From Marinobacter sp. (GTDB taxonomy: Bacteria > Pseudomonadota > Gammaproteobacteria > Pseudomonadales > Oleiphilaceae): a stretch of 60,923 nucleotides of DNA. Position numbers and translations under genes: made by a program. This document shows, piece by piece, positions 1 through 9,844 of the stretch (position 1 is the stretch's first letter; each line of letters starts with the position of its first letter). The notes under the pieces were generated by a model, which was not told the origin of the DNA, did no database searches, and saw only the letters and a list, made by a program, of their open reading frames with translations. The stretch is from the NCBI GenBank assembly GCA_022565395.1, contig JAIUMV010000021.1, positions 1 to 60,923 of the forward strand, read 5' to 3'.

Positions 1-33
1 TCCAGCCAGCACCCACACGAATTACTTGGTTAA

Positions 34-47
34 CTTTTTAAAGAGCG
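34..47 (-). promoter_or_regulatory. boxA antitermination site of an rRNA operon leader
   Basis: Read on the minus strand this is GCTCTTTAAAAA, matching the boxA core (TGCTCTTTAACA in E. coli) bound by NusB/S10 in rRNA leaders. It is followed by a GTGTGGGTGCTGG stretch resembling the E. coli 16S leader just after boxA. The 16S gene itself would begin beyond the left edge, so the rRNA assignment rests on boxA plus the promoters behind it. Confidence 0.8.
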
Positions 48-75
48 TTGGGACCGTGTCCCGATGAGGCTGCGC

Positions 76-103
76 ATTTTACTCCGCTCAACCTCGTTGT
101 CAA
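76..103 (-). promoter_or_regulatory. rRNA promoter P2
   Basis: On the minus strand, -35 TTGACA (98-103) and -10 TAAAAT (76-81) are separated by 16 bp. The -10 is followed by a GC-rich discriminator (GCGCAGCC), as in stringently controlled rRNA promoters. An A/T-rich stretch at 104-140 upstream could act as an UP element. It drives transcription leftward, out of the window, into the presumed rrn operon. Confidence 0.82.
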
Positions 104-198
104 CCGCTAATTTCAAATTTCTTTTTTAGCTTTGAAATCAACTCGTTAACACTTCCCTCGAAGCCGCCGTTCTGGCCGTCACCCCGAAGGAGATGCGC

Positions 199-226
199 AT
201 TCTACAGAGCCTGAATCAGGAGTCAA
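199..226 (-). promoter_or_regulatory. rRNA promoter P1
   Basis: On the minus strand, -35 TTGACT (221-226) and -10 TAGAAT (199-204) are 16 bp apart, followed by GCGCATCTCC, nearly the same discriminator as P2. A/T-rich sequence at 231-255 lies where an UP element would be. P1 and P2 are 123 bp apart, the tandem layout typical of gammaproteobacterial rRNA operons. purT, on the same strand, ends only 40 bp upstream with no clear terminator between. Confidence 0.8.
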
Positions 227-265
227 CAGGCTATCAAAAATTATCGCGAAAAAAACTGATGCCGG

Positions 266-1447
266 TCAAAAGGTAACCACTATCTGCCCTGCAGCGTGTT
301 CTGCTGCAGCCTTGGCCTCATCAATCGTCGCACCTTTCGCCAAGGCTACGCCCATACGGCGGCGTCCTTCAATAGCCGGCTTACCAAACAGCCTCAACTG
401 AGTATCATCCCGCTGCAACGCTTTTTCAAGACCAGAGAATACCGGCTGGGTTGAGCTGCCCGCTGGCAGTATGACTGCAGACGCTGAGGGGCCTAACTGC
501 TGAATCGCAGGAATTGGCAAACCAAGTATGGCGCGTGCATGCAAGGCAAACTCTGACAGATCCTGGGAGATAAGCGTAACCAACCCAGTGTCATGGGGCC
601 TTGGTGACACCTCCGAAAAATAGACCTGATCACCAGCAATAAACAACTCAACACCAAAAACACCGTAACCGCCCAGATTTTCGGTTACCGCCGCGGCAAT
701 GTCCCTGGAACGCTGCAGTGCCAATTCGCTCATGGGATGAGGCTGCCAGGACTCTCGGTAGTCGCCATCCTCCTGGCGATGACCAATGGGCGCACAGAAG
801 GATACGCCACCCGCATGGCGCACGGTCAGCAGCGTTATTTCGTAATCAAAATCCACAAACCCTTCGACGATGACTCTGCCCTTACCGGCACGACCACCCT
901 GCTGGGCGTATTCCCAGGCTGGCAGGATGTCTTCCGGGCGCTTTACGGTGCTCTGTCCCTTGCCGGAGGAACTCATGACGGGTTTGACCACCAGCGGCAG
1001 CCCTATATCCTCAACCGCTGCCAGATAGTCCTGTTCGGAATCCGCAAATCGGTACGGCGATGTCGGCAAACCCAGCTCCTCGGCGGCGAGACGACGTATA
1101 CCTTCACGATTCATAGTGAGATTCACTGCGCGGGCCGTCGGCACTACCTTGTAGCCTTCAGATTCCAGCTTCACCAGCTCCCCAGTGGCAATAGCCTCTA
1201 TTTCAGGCACGATCAGGTGGGGCTTCTCCCGCTCTATGACGTCACGCAAAGCTTGCGGATCGAGCATGTCGATGACATGACTGCGGTGCGCAACCTGCAT
1301 TCCAGGCGCGTTGGCATAGCGGTCGACCGCTATGACTTCGACACCCAGCCGCTGCAGTTCGATAACCACTTCCTTACCAAGCTCTCCTGCACCGCAAAAC
1401 AGTACCTTGAAAGCGGAGTCGCTGAGCGGGGTTCCAATACTGACCAT
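266..1447 (-). CDS. purT: Formate-dependent phosphoribosylglycinamide formyltransferase
   Basis: Makes formyl-GAR from GAR, formate and ATP, the folate-independent form of the third step of purine synthesis. The 393-residue protein follows E. coli PurT (392 aa) closely from end to end: an N-terminal GAGELGKEV nucleotide-binding start, the ATP-grasp segment with [10 protein letters not shown] near residue 160, and the [11 protein letters not shown] metal/ATP motif near 285. The chosen ATG (1447) is the second possible one; it has AGAGAG upstream and matches the family's N-terminus, while the ATG 21 bp earlier lacks a ribosome site. It lies 22 bp after the DUF1289 gene on the same strand and runs toward the rRNA promoters. 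purL is also in this window, but not in the same operon. Confidence 0.96.
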   Translation of the reverse strand: MVSIGTPLSDSAFKVLFCGAGELGKEVVIELQRLGVEVIAVDRYANAPGMQVAHRSHVIDMLDPQALRDVIEREKPHLIVPEIEAIATGELVKLESEGYKVVPTARAVNLTMNREGIRRLAAEELGLPTSPYRFADSEQDYLAAVEDIGLPLVVKPVMSSSGKGQSTVKRPEDILPAWEYAQQGGRAGKGRVIVEGFVDFDYEITLLTVRHAGGVSFCAPIGHRQEDGDYRESWQPHPMSELALQRSRDIAAAVTENLGGYGVFGVELFIAGDQVYFSEVSPRPHDTGLVTLISQDLSEFALHARAILGLPIPAIQQLGPSASAVILPAGSSTQPVFSGLEKALQRDDTQLRLFGKPAIEGRRRMGVALAKGATIDEAKAAAEHAAGQIVVTF

Positions 1448-1469
1448 GCTGAATCTCTCTGATTGCAAT

Positions 1470-1652
1470 TTAAAGAAGGGCTGACTTTTCTCTTTCCGCT
1501 ACGCGCACCAGCACCTGCCGGCGCTCTTCATCCGTCATGGTAGACCAGAAGGTAATTTCGTCCGCAGTGCGATGGCAGCCAATACATATATCCTGTTCAT
1601 CGAGGGCACAAATACTGACACAGGGCGACTTTACCCGCTGCTCCCTAGTCAT
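1470..1652 (-). CDS. DUF1289 family small Cys-rich protein
   Basis: A 60-residue protein with the DUF1289 signature: a CVSIC...C-IG-C-HR arrangement of four cysteines, which suggests metal or Fe-S binding, followed by a W-rich helix and a basic tail. The function of the family is not known to me. The ATG at 1652 overlaps the end of the carbonic anhydrase gene by 8 bp, so the two are translationally coupled; a GTG 15 bp upstream is an alternative start. This small-gene-after-gamma-carbonic-anhydrase order suggests one operon: Nudix, carbonic anhydrase, DUF1289, purT. Confidence 0.85.
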   Translation of the reverse strand: MTREQRVKSPCVSICALDEQDICIGCHRTADEITFWSTMTDEERRQVLVRVAEREKSALL

Positions 1653-2178
1653 CGCCCCCAACCTCACGCAGTTCTTTCAGGTAACGCTGGGCATTGTGAA
1701 CATAGTGGGCGGCACTGAGCTCAAGCATTTTACGCTGTTGTTCATTGAGCTCACGCTTGATCACCCCTGGCGAACCCACCACCATGGAGCCATCAGGAAC
1801 TTCCATACCCTCAGGAATCAGGGCGTTGGCACCAATCAGACAGTGCTTGCCAATCTTCGCGCCATTCAACACTACGGCGTTGATACCAATGAGAGAGTAA
1901 TCGCCGATGTCACAACCATGTAGCATGGCCTTGTGGCCGACGGTCACCCCTCGCCCGAGGGTCAGCTTCTTGCCTGGATCCACGTGCAGAACCGCGCCGT
2001 CCTGGACGTTACTTTCGGGACCTATAGTGATGACGTCATTATCAGCACGAATGACGACGTTGAACCAGATACTGCAACGGGCTTCGAGCACAGCGCTGCC
2101 CACAATAGTGGCATTCTCAGCGATGAAATGACCGTCGCCTTTCAGCTCAGGTTTGCGCTTACCGAGTTCATACAACAT
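1645..2178 (-). CDS. Gamma-carbonic anhydrase family protein (YrdA-like)
   Basis: Left-handed beta-helix protein of 177 residues built from hexapeptide repeats, of the YrdA/gamma-carbonic anhydrase group. Three histidines in the expected places (LHVD, VGHKA, LHGC around residues 65-95) would bind the metal at the trimer interface. Whether these bacterial proteins hydrate CO2 or have another role is unsettled in the family. The ATG at 2178 is chosen because GGAG lies 7 nt upstream; an in-frame TTG lies 6 bp earlier. Located 35 bp after the Nudix gene and overlapping the DUF1289 gene downstream. Confidence 0.9.
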   Translation of the reverse strand: MLYELGKRKPELKGDGHFIAENATIVGSAVLEARCSIWFNVVIRADNDVITIGPESNVQDGAVLHVDPGKKLTLGRGVTVGHKAMLHGCDIGDYSLIGINAVVLNGAKIGKHCLIGANALIPEGMEVPDGSMVVGSPGVIKRELNEQQRKMLELSAAHYVHNAQRYLKELREVGGDD

Positions 2179-2213
2179 CAACAATCTCCAGTTAGCATGA
2201 TGCCGGGAGGTTA

Positions 2214-2792
2214 TCAGGGTGAGGGTGCAATTTCGATGCCTGCATCAAAAGCAACATTAAGGAAGTCAACCAGCACAACGGCGGATAGCCCCCAGATCTG
2301 GTAGTCCTGCCACCGGTAACACGGCACGTGAAGCGTCTTACCCATAAACGGTATGACATCGGTGCGTTCCCGGCGATCCTCCAGAAAGAAGGATACCGGC
2401 ACCTGGAAGATACTCTCGATCTCACCGGGGTCCGCCTGATAGGGATGATCTTCCGGAACTATGCCGACGTAAGGTGTCACCAGGATACGGTGCAAGGACG
2501 TGACCTGACTCAGCGGCGCTATGACCTGAACATGGGACGATGGCAGGCCAATCTCTTCTTCCGTCTCCCGAAGCGCTGTTGCCATCAGCGACGCGTCAGT
2601 TTTATCCCGCATACCCCCGGGAAAAGCGACCTGACCGCCGTGGGTTTTCATATGGCTGGCGCGACGAGTAAACAGTAAATGAGGGTTTCCAGGCGCGTCG
2701 GTTACAGGCACCAGTATCCCAGCCTCCGGATAGTCCAGAGGCAACATTCTTGGTTGATAGCCAGCAAGGCGCTGTTCAAGAAGGCTCCGCAA
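2214..2792 (-). CDS. Nudix hydrolase, CoA pyrophosphatase type (NudL/YeaB-like)
   Basis: A 192-residue hydrolase with the UPF0035 motif of CoA pyrophosphatases ([20 protein letters not shown], residues about 39-58) running straight into the Nudix box (GG...[11 protein letters not shown]). It probably cleaves CoA or acyl-CoA to 4'-phosphopantetheine and 3',5'-ADP and may tidy oxidised CoA. The start is TTG at 2792 with GGAG 8 nt upstream; no ATG lies in a suitable place. It is the first gene of a four-gene minus-strand run ending at purT, and is divergent from the second Nudix gene with only 70 bp between. Substrate is inferred from the signature. Confidence 0.9.
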   Translation of the reverse strand: MRSLLEQRLAGYQPRMLPLDYPEAGILVPVTDAPGNPHLLFTRRASHMKTHGGQVAFPGGMRDKTDASLMATALRETEEEIGLPSSHVQVIAPLSQVTSLHRILVTPYVGIVPEDHPYQADPGEIESIFQVPVSFFLEDRRERTDVIPFMGKTLHVPCYRWQDYQIWGLSAVVLVDFLNVAFDAGIEIAPSP

Positions 2793-2862
2793 ACGTTATT
2801 CTCCCAATCAGACAGGAGCGTGTGCGGCTCCCGAAATCCATCATCAGTATACGGGCATTTTC

Positions 2863-3426
2863 ATGAAATTCTGCAGCTCATGCGGCCATCCGGTGGAACA
2901 AAGGGTACCTGAAGGGGACAATCGCCCCCGCTATGTCTGTACTCACTGCCACACCATCCACTATCAGAACCCCAAGATAGTGGCAGGCACCATTGCCGTA
3001 TGGGAAAGCCGCATTCTGCTGTGTCGCCGTGCAATCGAGCCTCGGCACGGTTTCTGGACTCTGCCGGCGGGCTTTATGGAAAACACTGAAACCACCGTAG
3101 AAGCCGCCCAGCGTGAAACCTGGGAAGAGGCCATGGCGCAGGTGGAGATCGACGATCTGTACAGCATTATTCATGTTCCCCACATTGACCAGGTGCACAT
3201 GTTTTATCGCGGCAGACTAGTAGATGGATTATTCGGTGCGGGCGAGGAGTCTCTGGAGTCCGCCCTGTTTACCTTTGACGACATCCCCTGGGACCAACTC
3301 GCATTTCCAACGGTCAAGCGCGCCCTCGAACACTTTGTGGAAGACTTCGCCCGCAATCGGTTTGAGCTGAGGGTCAGCGACATACGCTTCCGCATGGGCG
3401 AACGCGACCCCACCCGAAAGACCTGA
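2863..3426 (+). CDS. Nudix hydrolase with N-terminal zinc ribbon
   Basis: A 187-residue protein. A four-cysteine zinc ribbon (CSSCG ... CTHC, residues 4-29) precedes a Nudix domain whose box reads G-FMENTE-TTVEAAQRETWEEA (about residues 67-87); the usual closing G of the box is replaced. This design resembles NudC-like NADH pyrophosphatases but lacks the NudC N-terminal domain and is shorter, so the substrate is open (NADH, ADP-ribose and FAD are candidates). It is transcribed alone and converges with the NIF3-like gene 11 bp downstream. Confidence 0.88.
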   Translation: MKFCSSCGHPVEQRVPEGDNRPRYVCTHCHTIHYQNPKIVAGTIAVWESRILLCRRAIEPRHGFWTLPAGFMENTETTVEAAQRETWEEAMAQVEIDDLYSIIHVPHIDQVHMFYRGRLVDGLFGAGEESLESALFTFDDIPWDQLAFPTVKRALEHFVEDFARNRFELRVSDIRFRMGERDPTRKT

Positions 3427-3437
3427 CCAGAAGCGCC

Positions 3438-3749
3438 CTATATAATCTCCAGCCGGAACACCTCATAGGCGGGCTCTTCATAAGGATGGGCATGCTTCAG
3501 GGCGGAGATAGCCGCCTTGATCAGCTCAGCCCGACAAACCAGCTCAACCTTGAACTCCGGCACGCGCTCCACCATACCTTGTTGCCCCAGAAAAGGCTGA
3601 CTTCCCGCCAGCGGCCGAAACTGCCCCTCTCCCCGACACTGCCAGGCACAGTGGTCGTAATCCCCGATACGCCCTGCCCCGGCCTCAAACAAGGCCAGCT
3701 TGGTTTCTTCTAGATGAGATTCCGGGACGAAGTAAGCAATCTTGTACAT
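3438..3749 (-). CDS. NIF3/YqfO-like C-terminal domain protein
   Basis: A 103-residue protein beginning MYKIAYFVPESHLE, with the GAGRIGDYDHC and AHPYEEPAYEV motifs of the inserted domain found in larger YqfO/NIF3 proteins. Free-standing copies such as this are common in gammaproteobacteria; they are structurally related to PII-like folds and have no agreed function. The ATG at 3749 with GGACAG upstream is preferred over an in-frame codon 93 bp earlier, because family members start with MYK. About 405 bp of non-coding sequence separates it from purL. Confidence 0.85.
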   Translation of the reverse strand: MYKIAYFVPESHLEETKLALFEAGAGRIGDYDHCAWQCRGEGQFRPLAGSQPFLGQQGMVERVPEFKVELVCRAELIKAAISALKHAHPYEEPAYEVFRLEII

Positions 3750-3844
3750 ACAATCTGTCCTTTTGACGTGTTCGCAGGGCCCTCCACAAAGGAGACAAAT
3801 CCCCTTGACTTCGACCAGTTTAACAGGATCAAACAGCCACAACA

Positions 3845-3869
3845 GTTACCCACAGAATCTGTGGATAAC
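3845..3869. promoter_or_regulatory. Inverted pair of DnaA boxes
   Basis: A consensus DnaA box TTATCCACA reads on the minus strand at 3860-3868. A one-mismatch box TTACCCACA reads on the plus strand at 3846-3854. They face each other with 5 bp between, making an almost perfect 25-bp dyad. The dyad lies in the 400-bp gap between purL and the NIF3-like gene, about 100 bp upstream of the latter. Apart from it and the purL terminator I see nothing clear in that gap, only an A/T-rich stretch around 3950-4010. Confidence 0.6.
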
Positions 3870-4106
3870 TCTGGGGAAAGATTCTGGGAAGGTGGCTTGA
3901 GGCCTTGCTGCTACAGGGCCTGTGTCAAATTGGCGACAATTTCACCGAAGAATTAAATCTCTTATTTTTCAAACAGTTATAACTTTAGTGTATATTTTGA
4001 ACTGAAAAACGGGACGTTGGTCACGGGATAATCAGGAAGCCCGGACGAATGTGCATAAAAAATTAATGTCAACCACCTCTTTGCCACTTTTTTAGATCAA
4101 AAATGA

Positions 4107-4136
4107 AAAAACCGGCTATTTTCATAGCCGGTTTTT
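4107..4136 (-). terminator. Intrinsic terminator of purL
   Basis: A 12-bp perfect stem (AAAAACCGGCTA at 4107-4118 with TAGCCGGTTTTT at 4125-4136) and a 6-nt loop. A-tract and T-tract on both sides make it work in either direction; the only gene ending into it is purL, 19 bp away on the minus strand. Confidence 0.9.
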
Positions 4137-4154
4137 CTGACCTAAAGTGGGGCT

Positions 4155-7100
4155 TTAGCCGAGCCACCGCCTCGCATTACGGAACATACGTAACCAGGGC
4201 GCATCGTCTCCCCAGCCCGCCGGCGCCCAGGAGAACTGGGCCGTACGGAATACCCGCTCAGGATGAGGCATCATGATGGTGACACGGCCATCCTCCGAGG
4301 TAACACCGGTGATACCCGCGGCTGAGCCATTCGGGTTATAAGGGTAGCGCTCCGTTGCCAAACCGCGGTTATCCACATAACGCAACGCCACCAGACCACT
4401 GTTGGATAGACCTTCCAGTGACTGAGAAGGAGCCAACTCGATGCGACCTTCACCGTGAGCGACAGCAATAGGCATACGAGAGCCTGCCATTCCCGCCAGG
4501 AACACGGAAGAGGATTCCTGCACTTCAGCCATCACCAACCGGGCTTCAAACTGTTCAGACTCGTTTCTGACGAAGCGGGGCCAGTGTTGAGTACCTGGAA
4601 TCAGCTCGTGAAGGTTTGAGAGCATCTGGCAACCATTACACACACCCAGAGCCAGCGTGTCCTGGCGTTCAAAATAACTGCTGAACTGCTCCCGCACGCG
4701 TTCATTAAATAGGATGGATTTAGCCCAACCCTCGCCCGCGCCAAGCACGTCGCCGTATGAGAAGCCACCACACGCCACCAGCGCACGGAAGTTGGCAAGA
4801 CTGACACGGCCAGACATGAGGTCACTCATGTGCACGTCAACTGACTCAAAACCGGCGCGATCGAAGGCTGCAGCCATCTCCACCTGACCGTTAACCCCCT
4901 GCTCACGCAACACCGCCACTTTGGGGCGGGCTCCCAGATTCAGGAAAGGCGCAGCAACGTCCTCACTCGGATCAAACATGAGCTTGGCATGCAGCCCAGG
5001 GTCCTGATCATCCAACAGATTATCAAACTCCTGCTGGGCACACTCTGCATTATCACGCAATGACTGAATGCGATAACTTGTTTCAGCCCATACGCGCTGA
5101 AGGGCCGATCGCGCCTCATCAACAACGGCATTACCGTTAAAGTTGAAGCGTAAACGGTCATCATCATTGAGGGCGCCAATCACTGACACATGCTCACCCA
5201 GCCCTGCAGCGGAGAACTGCTGCAACACAAAGGGCGTGTCTTCGCGACGCACCTGAACAACCGCACCCAACTCCTCATTGAACAGTTCACGTGCAAATTG
5301 GGAAGGCTCTGCAGCCAGGCCATCCAGTTTGATATCAATGCCCACCCGGCCAGCAAAGCTCATTTCTGCCAGAGTGACAAACAGACCTCCATCCGAACGA
5401 TCATGGTAGGCCAGCAATTTATCGTCGGCATTCAGCCCCTGAACAACCGCAAAGAATGCTTTCAGATCTTCCGGATCGTCCACATCTGGCGCCACGGCGC
5501 CAACCTGACCATAGACCTGAGCAAGAGCGGAGCCACCCAAACGATTCTGGCCCGCAGCCAGATCAATCAGGATCAGATCTGTTTCACCAGTATCCGTCCG
5601 CAGTTGCGGCGTCAGTGTACGGCGCACATCGGTCACGGGTGCAAAACCACTGATAACCAATGAGAGAGGTGCCGTAACGGCTTTGACTTCACCATTCTCA
5701 TCGTCCCAAACGGTTTTCATGGACATGGAGTCCTTGCCCACCGGAATGGCGATACCCAGTGCTGGGCAGAGTTCCATGCCCACCGCCCGCACGGTTTCGT
5801 AAAGATTTTCGTCTTCGCCTGGGTGACCTGCCGCAGCCATCCAGTTAGCGGACAACTTGATATCCGACAGTTTGGCAATAGGTGCAGCAGCAAGATTGGT
5901 AATGGTTTCGCCAACGGCCATACGACCGGAAGCCGGTGCGTCAATAGTGGCGACTGGCGTACGCTCGCCCATGGCCATGGCTTCACCGCTGTACACATCA
6001 AAAGAGGCGGCAGTAACGGCCACGTCAGCCACTGGCACTTGCCAGGGCCCGACCATCTGGTCACGGGCCACGAGACCGGTGATCGTACGGTCGCCAATGG
6101 TGATCAGAAAGCTCTTGCTGCCGACGGAAGGCAAGCGAAGAATACGCTGGATGGCATCTTTCAAATCCACTTTGGTGGAGTCAAAAATAGGCTTGATAAA
6201 CGACGCGCGCTGCACACTGCGGTGCATGCGCGGGGGCTTGCCGAACAGAACATCCATCGGCAAATCCACTGGCTTGTCATTGAAATAGGCGTCAGCCAGT
6301 GCCAGGTGCTTCTCTTCCGTCGCCTCACCGATCACCGCGTAGGGGCAACGTTCACGACGGCAGATGGCATCAAAACGCTCCAGATCGTTCGGTGCAACCG
6401 CCAATACATAGCGCTCTTGTGATTCGTTACACCAGATTTCCAGTGGCGACATGCCACGCTCATCACTCGGGATATCCCGCAGTTCAAAGCGACCGCCACG
6501 GCCACCATCTTTCACCAGCTCAGGCATGGCATTGGAAAGACCGCCGGCACCTACGTCGTGGATAAAGGCAATGGGGTTGTGATCACCCAACTGCCAGCAG
6601 CGGTCAATCACTTCCTGACAACGGCGTTCCATCTCCGGGTTTTCACGCTGGACAGAGGCGAAGTCCAGATTCTCATGGCTGACACCCGAGTCCATCGAGG
6701 ACGCAGCGCCACCGCCCAGACCGATCAACATGGCAGGGCCACCAAGTACGATCAACTTGGCCCCTACGGGGATGCTGCCTTTTTCAACATGGTCAGCGCG
6801 AATGTTGCCCAGCCCACCTGCAATCATGATGGGCTTGTGATAGCCACGCACCTCATCCCCATTGACACCCGGTACGACCTGCTCGAAGGTACGGAAGTAA
6901 CCGGTGAGGTTCGGGCGACCGAACTCGTTGTTAAAGGAAGCACCACCAATGGGCCCTTCGATCATGATATCCAGCGCAGATACGATACGGTCTGGCTTAC
7001 CGTAATCCCCTTCCCAGGGCTGACGATCACCGGGGATGTTGAGGTTGGATACAGTGAAGCCAGTCAGACCTGCCTTGGGCTTGGAGCCACGGCCAGTCGC

Positions 7101-8060
7101 ACCTTCGTCACGGATCTCGCCACCAGAACCTGTGGCAGCGCCGGGATGGGGGGAAATAGCGGTCGGGTGGTTATGGGTTTCCACCTTCATAAGAATGTGA
7201 ATAGGCTCGCGGTGGTATTCATACACACCGGTTGCCGGATTGGGAAAGAAGCGTCCGCCCTCACTGCCTACGATCACCGATGCGTTATCTTTATAGGCAG
7301 ACAACACACCTTCACTGTGCATTTCATGGGTGTTACGGATCATGGCGAACAGGGATTTCTCCTGTGCCTCCCCGTCAATATCCCAGGACGCATTGAAAAT
7401 TTTGTGGCGGCAATGCTCTGAGTTCGCCTGCGCAAACATCATGAGCTCTACATCCGTGGGGTCACGCTGCAGGTCAGTGAAGGATTTGACGAGATAATCG
7501 ATCTCGTCTTCGGCCAGCGCCAATCCCAGTTCCCGGTTGGCCCGTTCCAGTGCGGGACGGCCACCCGTCAACACACTCACACGGTTCATACTCCGCGGTT
7601 CGTCGTGGTGGAACAGCAACTCCGCACCACCCATTTCGTGGAACACACGCTGGGTCATGCGATCATGCAACAGTGCAGCAATCTGCTCCCGTTGCTCTAG
7701 ACTCAGTTTGTTGCTCGCCTGAATGTAGTAAGCAACACCACGCTCGATACGTTGAATCTGCCGCAAGCCGCAGTTGCGGGCAATATCCGTCGCTTTTGAG
7801 GACCAGGGAGACAGGGTGCCGGGCCTCGGCACAACGAGAAACAGCACGCCCTGAGGCTCTTCCACTGCCACACGGGGGCCGTAGGTCAGCAGGCGCCCAA
7901 GCACCTGCTGATCCTGATCATCCAGGGTCGCCGACGTTTCAGCAAAATGCATGAACTCGGCATAGACATGAGATACCGTCGGCACCACGGCCTGAATCTG
8001 GGCCAGAAGCTTGCGGGAGCGGAAAGGCGAGAGGGCGGGAGCGCCACGGAGTTCAAGCAT
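4155..8060 (-). CDS. purL: Phosphoribosylformylglycinamidine synthase, large single-chain form
   Basis: Converts FGAR, ATP and glutamine to FGAM, the fourth step of purine synthesis. The 1301-residue length matches the gammaproteobacterial single-chain enzyme (1295 aa in E. coli). In order: N-terminal PurS-like domain, two synthetase repeats ([21 protein letters not shown] near residue 290; [14 protein letters not shown] near 665), and a C-terminal class I glutamine amidotransferase with the nucleophile in [12 protein letters not shown] and a catalytic His in MMPHPER. It is transcribed alone between its own terminator and a 254-bp divergent gap shared with mltF. purL beside mltF is the same arrangement as in E. 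coli and pseudomonads. Confidence 0.98.
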   Translation of the reverse strand: MLELRGAPALSPFRSRKLLAQIQAVVPTVSHVYAEFMHFAETSATLDDQDQQVLGRLLTYGPRVAVEEPQGVLFLVVPRPGTLSPWSSKATDIARNCGLRQIQRIERGVAYYIQASNKLSLEQREQIAALLHDRMTQRVFHEMGGAELLFHHDEPRSMNRVSVLTGGRPALERANRELGLALAEDEIDYLVKSFTDLQRDPTDVELMMFAQANSEHCRHKIFNASWDIDGEAQEKSLFAMIRNTHEMHSEGVLSAYKDNASVIVGSEGGRFFPNPATGVYEYHREPIHILMKVETHNHPTAISPHPGAATGSGGEIRDEGATGRGSKPKAGLTGFTVSNLNIPGDRQPWEGDYGKPDRIVSALDIMIEGPIGGASFNNEFGRPNLTGYFRTFEQVVPGVNGDEVRGYHKPIMIAGGLGNIRADHVEKGSIPVGAKLIVLGGPAMLIGLGGGAASSMDSGVSHENLDFASVQRENPEMERRCQEVIDRCWQLGDHNPIAFIHDVGAGGLSNAMPELVKDGGRGGRFELRDIPSDERGMSPLEIWCNESQERYVLAVAPNDLERFDAICRRERCPYAVIGEATEEKHLALADAYFNDKPVDLPMDVLFGKPPRMHRSVQRASFIKPIFDSTKVDLKDAIQRILRLPSVGSKSFLITIGDRTITGLVARDQMVGPWQVPVADVAVTAASFDVYSGEAMAMGERTPVATIDAPASGRMAVGETITNLAAAPIAKLSDIKLSANWMAAAGHPGEDENLYETVRAVGMELCPALGIAIPVGKDSMSMKTVWDDENGEVKAVTAPLSLVISGFAPVTDVRRTLTPQLRTDTGETDLILIDLAAGQNRLGGSALAQVYGQVGAVAPDVDDPEDLKAFFAVVQGLNADDKLLAYHDRSDGGLFVTLAEMSFAGRVGIDIKLDGLAAEPSQFARELFNEELGAVVQVRREDTPFVLQQFSAAGLGEHVSVIGALNDDDRLRFNFNGNAVVDEARSALQRVWAETSYRIQSLRDNAECAQQEFDNLLDDQDPGLHAKLMFDPSEDVAAPFLNLGARPKVAVLREQGVNGQVEMAAAFDRAGFESVDVHMSDLMSGRVSLANFRALVACGGFSYGDVLGAGEGWAKSILFNERVREQFSSYFERQDTLALGVCNGCQMLSNLHELIPGTQHWPRFVRNESEQFEARLVMAEVQESSSVFLAGMAGSRMPIAVAHGEGRIELAPSQSLEGLSNSGLVALRYVDNRGLATERYPYNPNGSAAGITGVTSEDGRVTIMMPHPERVFRTAQFSWAPAGWGDDAPWLRMFRNARRWLG

Positions 8061-8314
8061 GATCTAAACCTGTATCACCTTGGTATAAAAGGACAAAACC
8101 ACCACCGGGGCACTATCATGCCAATACATCAGGGGGTGGCGGTCTATCCGTGCAGATAAGAAAGGCGCCATGATACTTTAATCCATCCGTAGGATACAGA
8201 GAGGGTAAAATCTTGTGTAAAATGTGTACAGCTAGATTGACCACTCTAATTTTACAGGGGATCATTTGACCAAACACGGACAGTTCCGCATACGCAGTAC
8301 GGGAGAGGACAATA

Positions 8315-9844
8315 TTGGATAGGTCAGCATCAGCCCTGAACAGATCAGCGAGAAACACGACCGCCAGAGCACTGATGCTGGCGGGTGTAGCGCTGGTCCT
8401 GACTGCGTGCTCCAAGCCTACATCGCTTGAGACTGCGCGCCAGCAAGGTGCCCTGCACTTCATGGCAACCAACTCACCGTCGGTCTATTTTGAAGGGCGC
8501 GATGGCCCCACCGGGTTGGAGTATGAGTTGGCGAAACGCTTTGCCGATGAGCTCGGCGTGGAGCTACGGGTGCGGGTCGCAGACAGCACATCAGAAATGT
8601 TCTCTGTGCTCGACCGGGGGTACACGCATCTGGGCGCGGCAGGTATCGCGCTTAATGATGAGCGCAGAAACCGCTATCAGGTGGTCAACACCCACCTTGA
8701 AGTTCAGTCCGTTGTCATCTTTAACCGTAGTGCTGACCGGCCCCGTGAAGTGTCGGACCTACTGGCACAACCACCCCACATCATCGGTAGCAGCAACCAT
8801 GGTTTCTGGCTTGAACAGCTGCAGGAAAGCCATCCGGAGTTACGCTGGATAGAGCACGCCAGCCTGGACACCGCAGGCCTTCTCGACAGGGTAGAGTCCG
8901 GCGAGTTTCCCGTGGCCGTCGTTGACTCAACGGAGCTGGCGCTGAACCACGTTTACTACCCCAATGTATTAAGGGCCTTCGAGCTGAGCGAACCAACACC
9001 TATTGTCTGGTTGCTGCCAGCCAATCAGGACGACTCCATTGTCAACGCGGCTGAAGCCTTTTTCGAGCGCGTCAGTGAAGACGGCAGCCTGGCGCAACTA
9101 CACGAGCGCTTCTACGGCCATCTGGACCGTCTCAACTACGTAGGAGCAAGGACTTTCGTGCACCACGTGCGTCATCGCCTGCCCACTTACGAGCAATGGT
9201 TTCAGGATTATGCGGAAGAGTACGGCCTGGACTGGCGACTACTTGCGGCCATTGGCTATCAGGAGTCCCATTGGCGCCCCAATGCCGTATCGCCCACCGG
9301 TGTGCGTGGTTTGATGATGCTGACCCGCAATACGGCATCCTATATTGGCATCAGCAACCGGCTGGACCCTGAGCAGAGTATCAAAGGTGGCGCCCGTTAC
9401 TTTACGATGGTACACCGCAAGATTCCCGAGCGCATTCCAGAACCTGACCGCACCTGGTTTGCCCTAGCATCCTACAACGTGGGCTTTGGCCACCTGGAAG
9501 ATGCCCGGCGCCTGACAGAAGCGGCGGGGCGTGACCCGGATCGCTGGATGGATGTAAAAGACTTCCTGCCCCTGCTGGCCCAGAAGGAGTGGTACACCCG
9601 CACCCGGTTTGGTTATGCCCGCGGCCATGAACCCGTCGTCTATGTGCAGAATATCCGCAGATACTATGACGTCCTGGCGTGGATGAAAGAACCCTCCGCT
9701 GATGCAGACACCTTTGCCCACTTCGATCACTTCGACGCACTGCCCGATGACGAGCCGCTGGCGCTACCCCTCGACGAGGCGGATGCGGCCATGCAACGCG
9801 TAGGGTTGCCACGGGCTCTTAGCCAAACACCTCCTACATTATAA
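8315..9844 (+). CDS. mltF: Membrane-bound lytic murein transglycosylase F
   Basis: A 509-residue lipoprotein that cuts peptidoglycan glycan strands non-hydrolytically at the outer membrane. It has a signal peptide with lipobox LTAC (Cys32), a solute-binding-like domain (about 45-270) and a lysozyme-like SLT domain (about 290-470) with catalytic Glu318 in YQESHW. The start is TTG at 8315, supported by GAGAGG 6 nt upstream; a later ATG (codon 21) would still leave a signal sequence. The gene is divergent from purL, a conserved pairing, and its last 6 bp overlap recX coming from the other strand. Confidence 0.95.
   Translation: MDRSASALNRSARNTTARALMLAGVALVLTACSKPTSLETARQQGALHFMATNSPSVYFEGRDGPTGLEYELAKRFADELGVELRVRVADSTSEMFSVLDRGYTHLGAAGIALNDERRNRYQVVNTHLEVQSVVIFNRSADRPREVSDLLAQPPHIIGSSNHGFWLEQLQESHPELRWIEHASLDTAGLLDRVESGEFPVAVVDSTELALNHVYYPNVLRAFELSEPTPIVWLLPANQDDSIVNAAEAFFERVSEDGSLAQLHERFYGHLDRLNYVGARTFVHHVRHRLPTYEQWFQDYAEEYGLDWRLLAAIGYQESHWRPNAVSPTGVRGLMMLTRNTASYIGISNRLDPEQSIKGGARYFTMVHRKIPERIPEPDRTWFALASYNVGFGHLEDARRLTEAAGRDPDRWMDVKDFLPLLAQKEWYTRTRFGYARGHEPVVYVQNIRRYYDVLAWMKEPSADADTFAHFDHFDALPDDEPLALPLDEADAAMQRVGLPRALSQTPPTL

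Noticed and set aside
1-60. 16S-23S spacer instead of a 16S leader
   Set aside because: Two full promoters stand directly upstream on the same strand, as expected for the 5' leader of an rRNA operon and not for the spacer.
3845-3869. Chromosomal replication origin
   Set aside because: Only two DnaA boxes, no A/T-rich unwinding row of 13-mers, and none of the usual origin genes.
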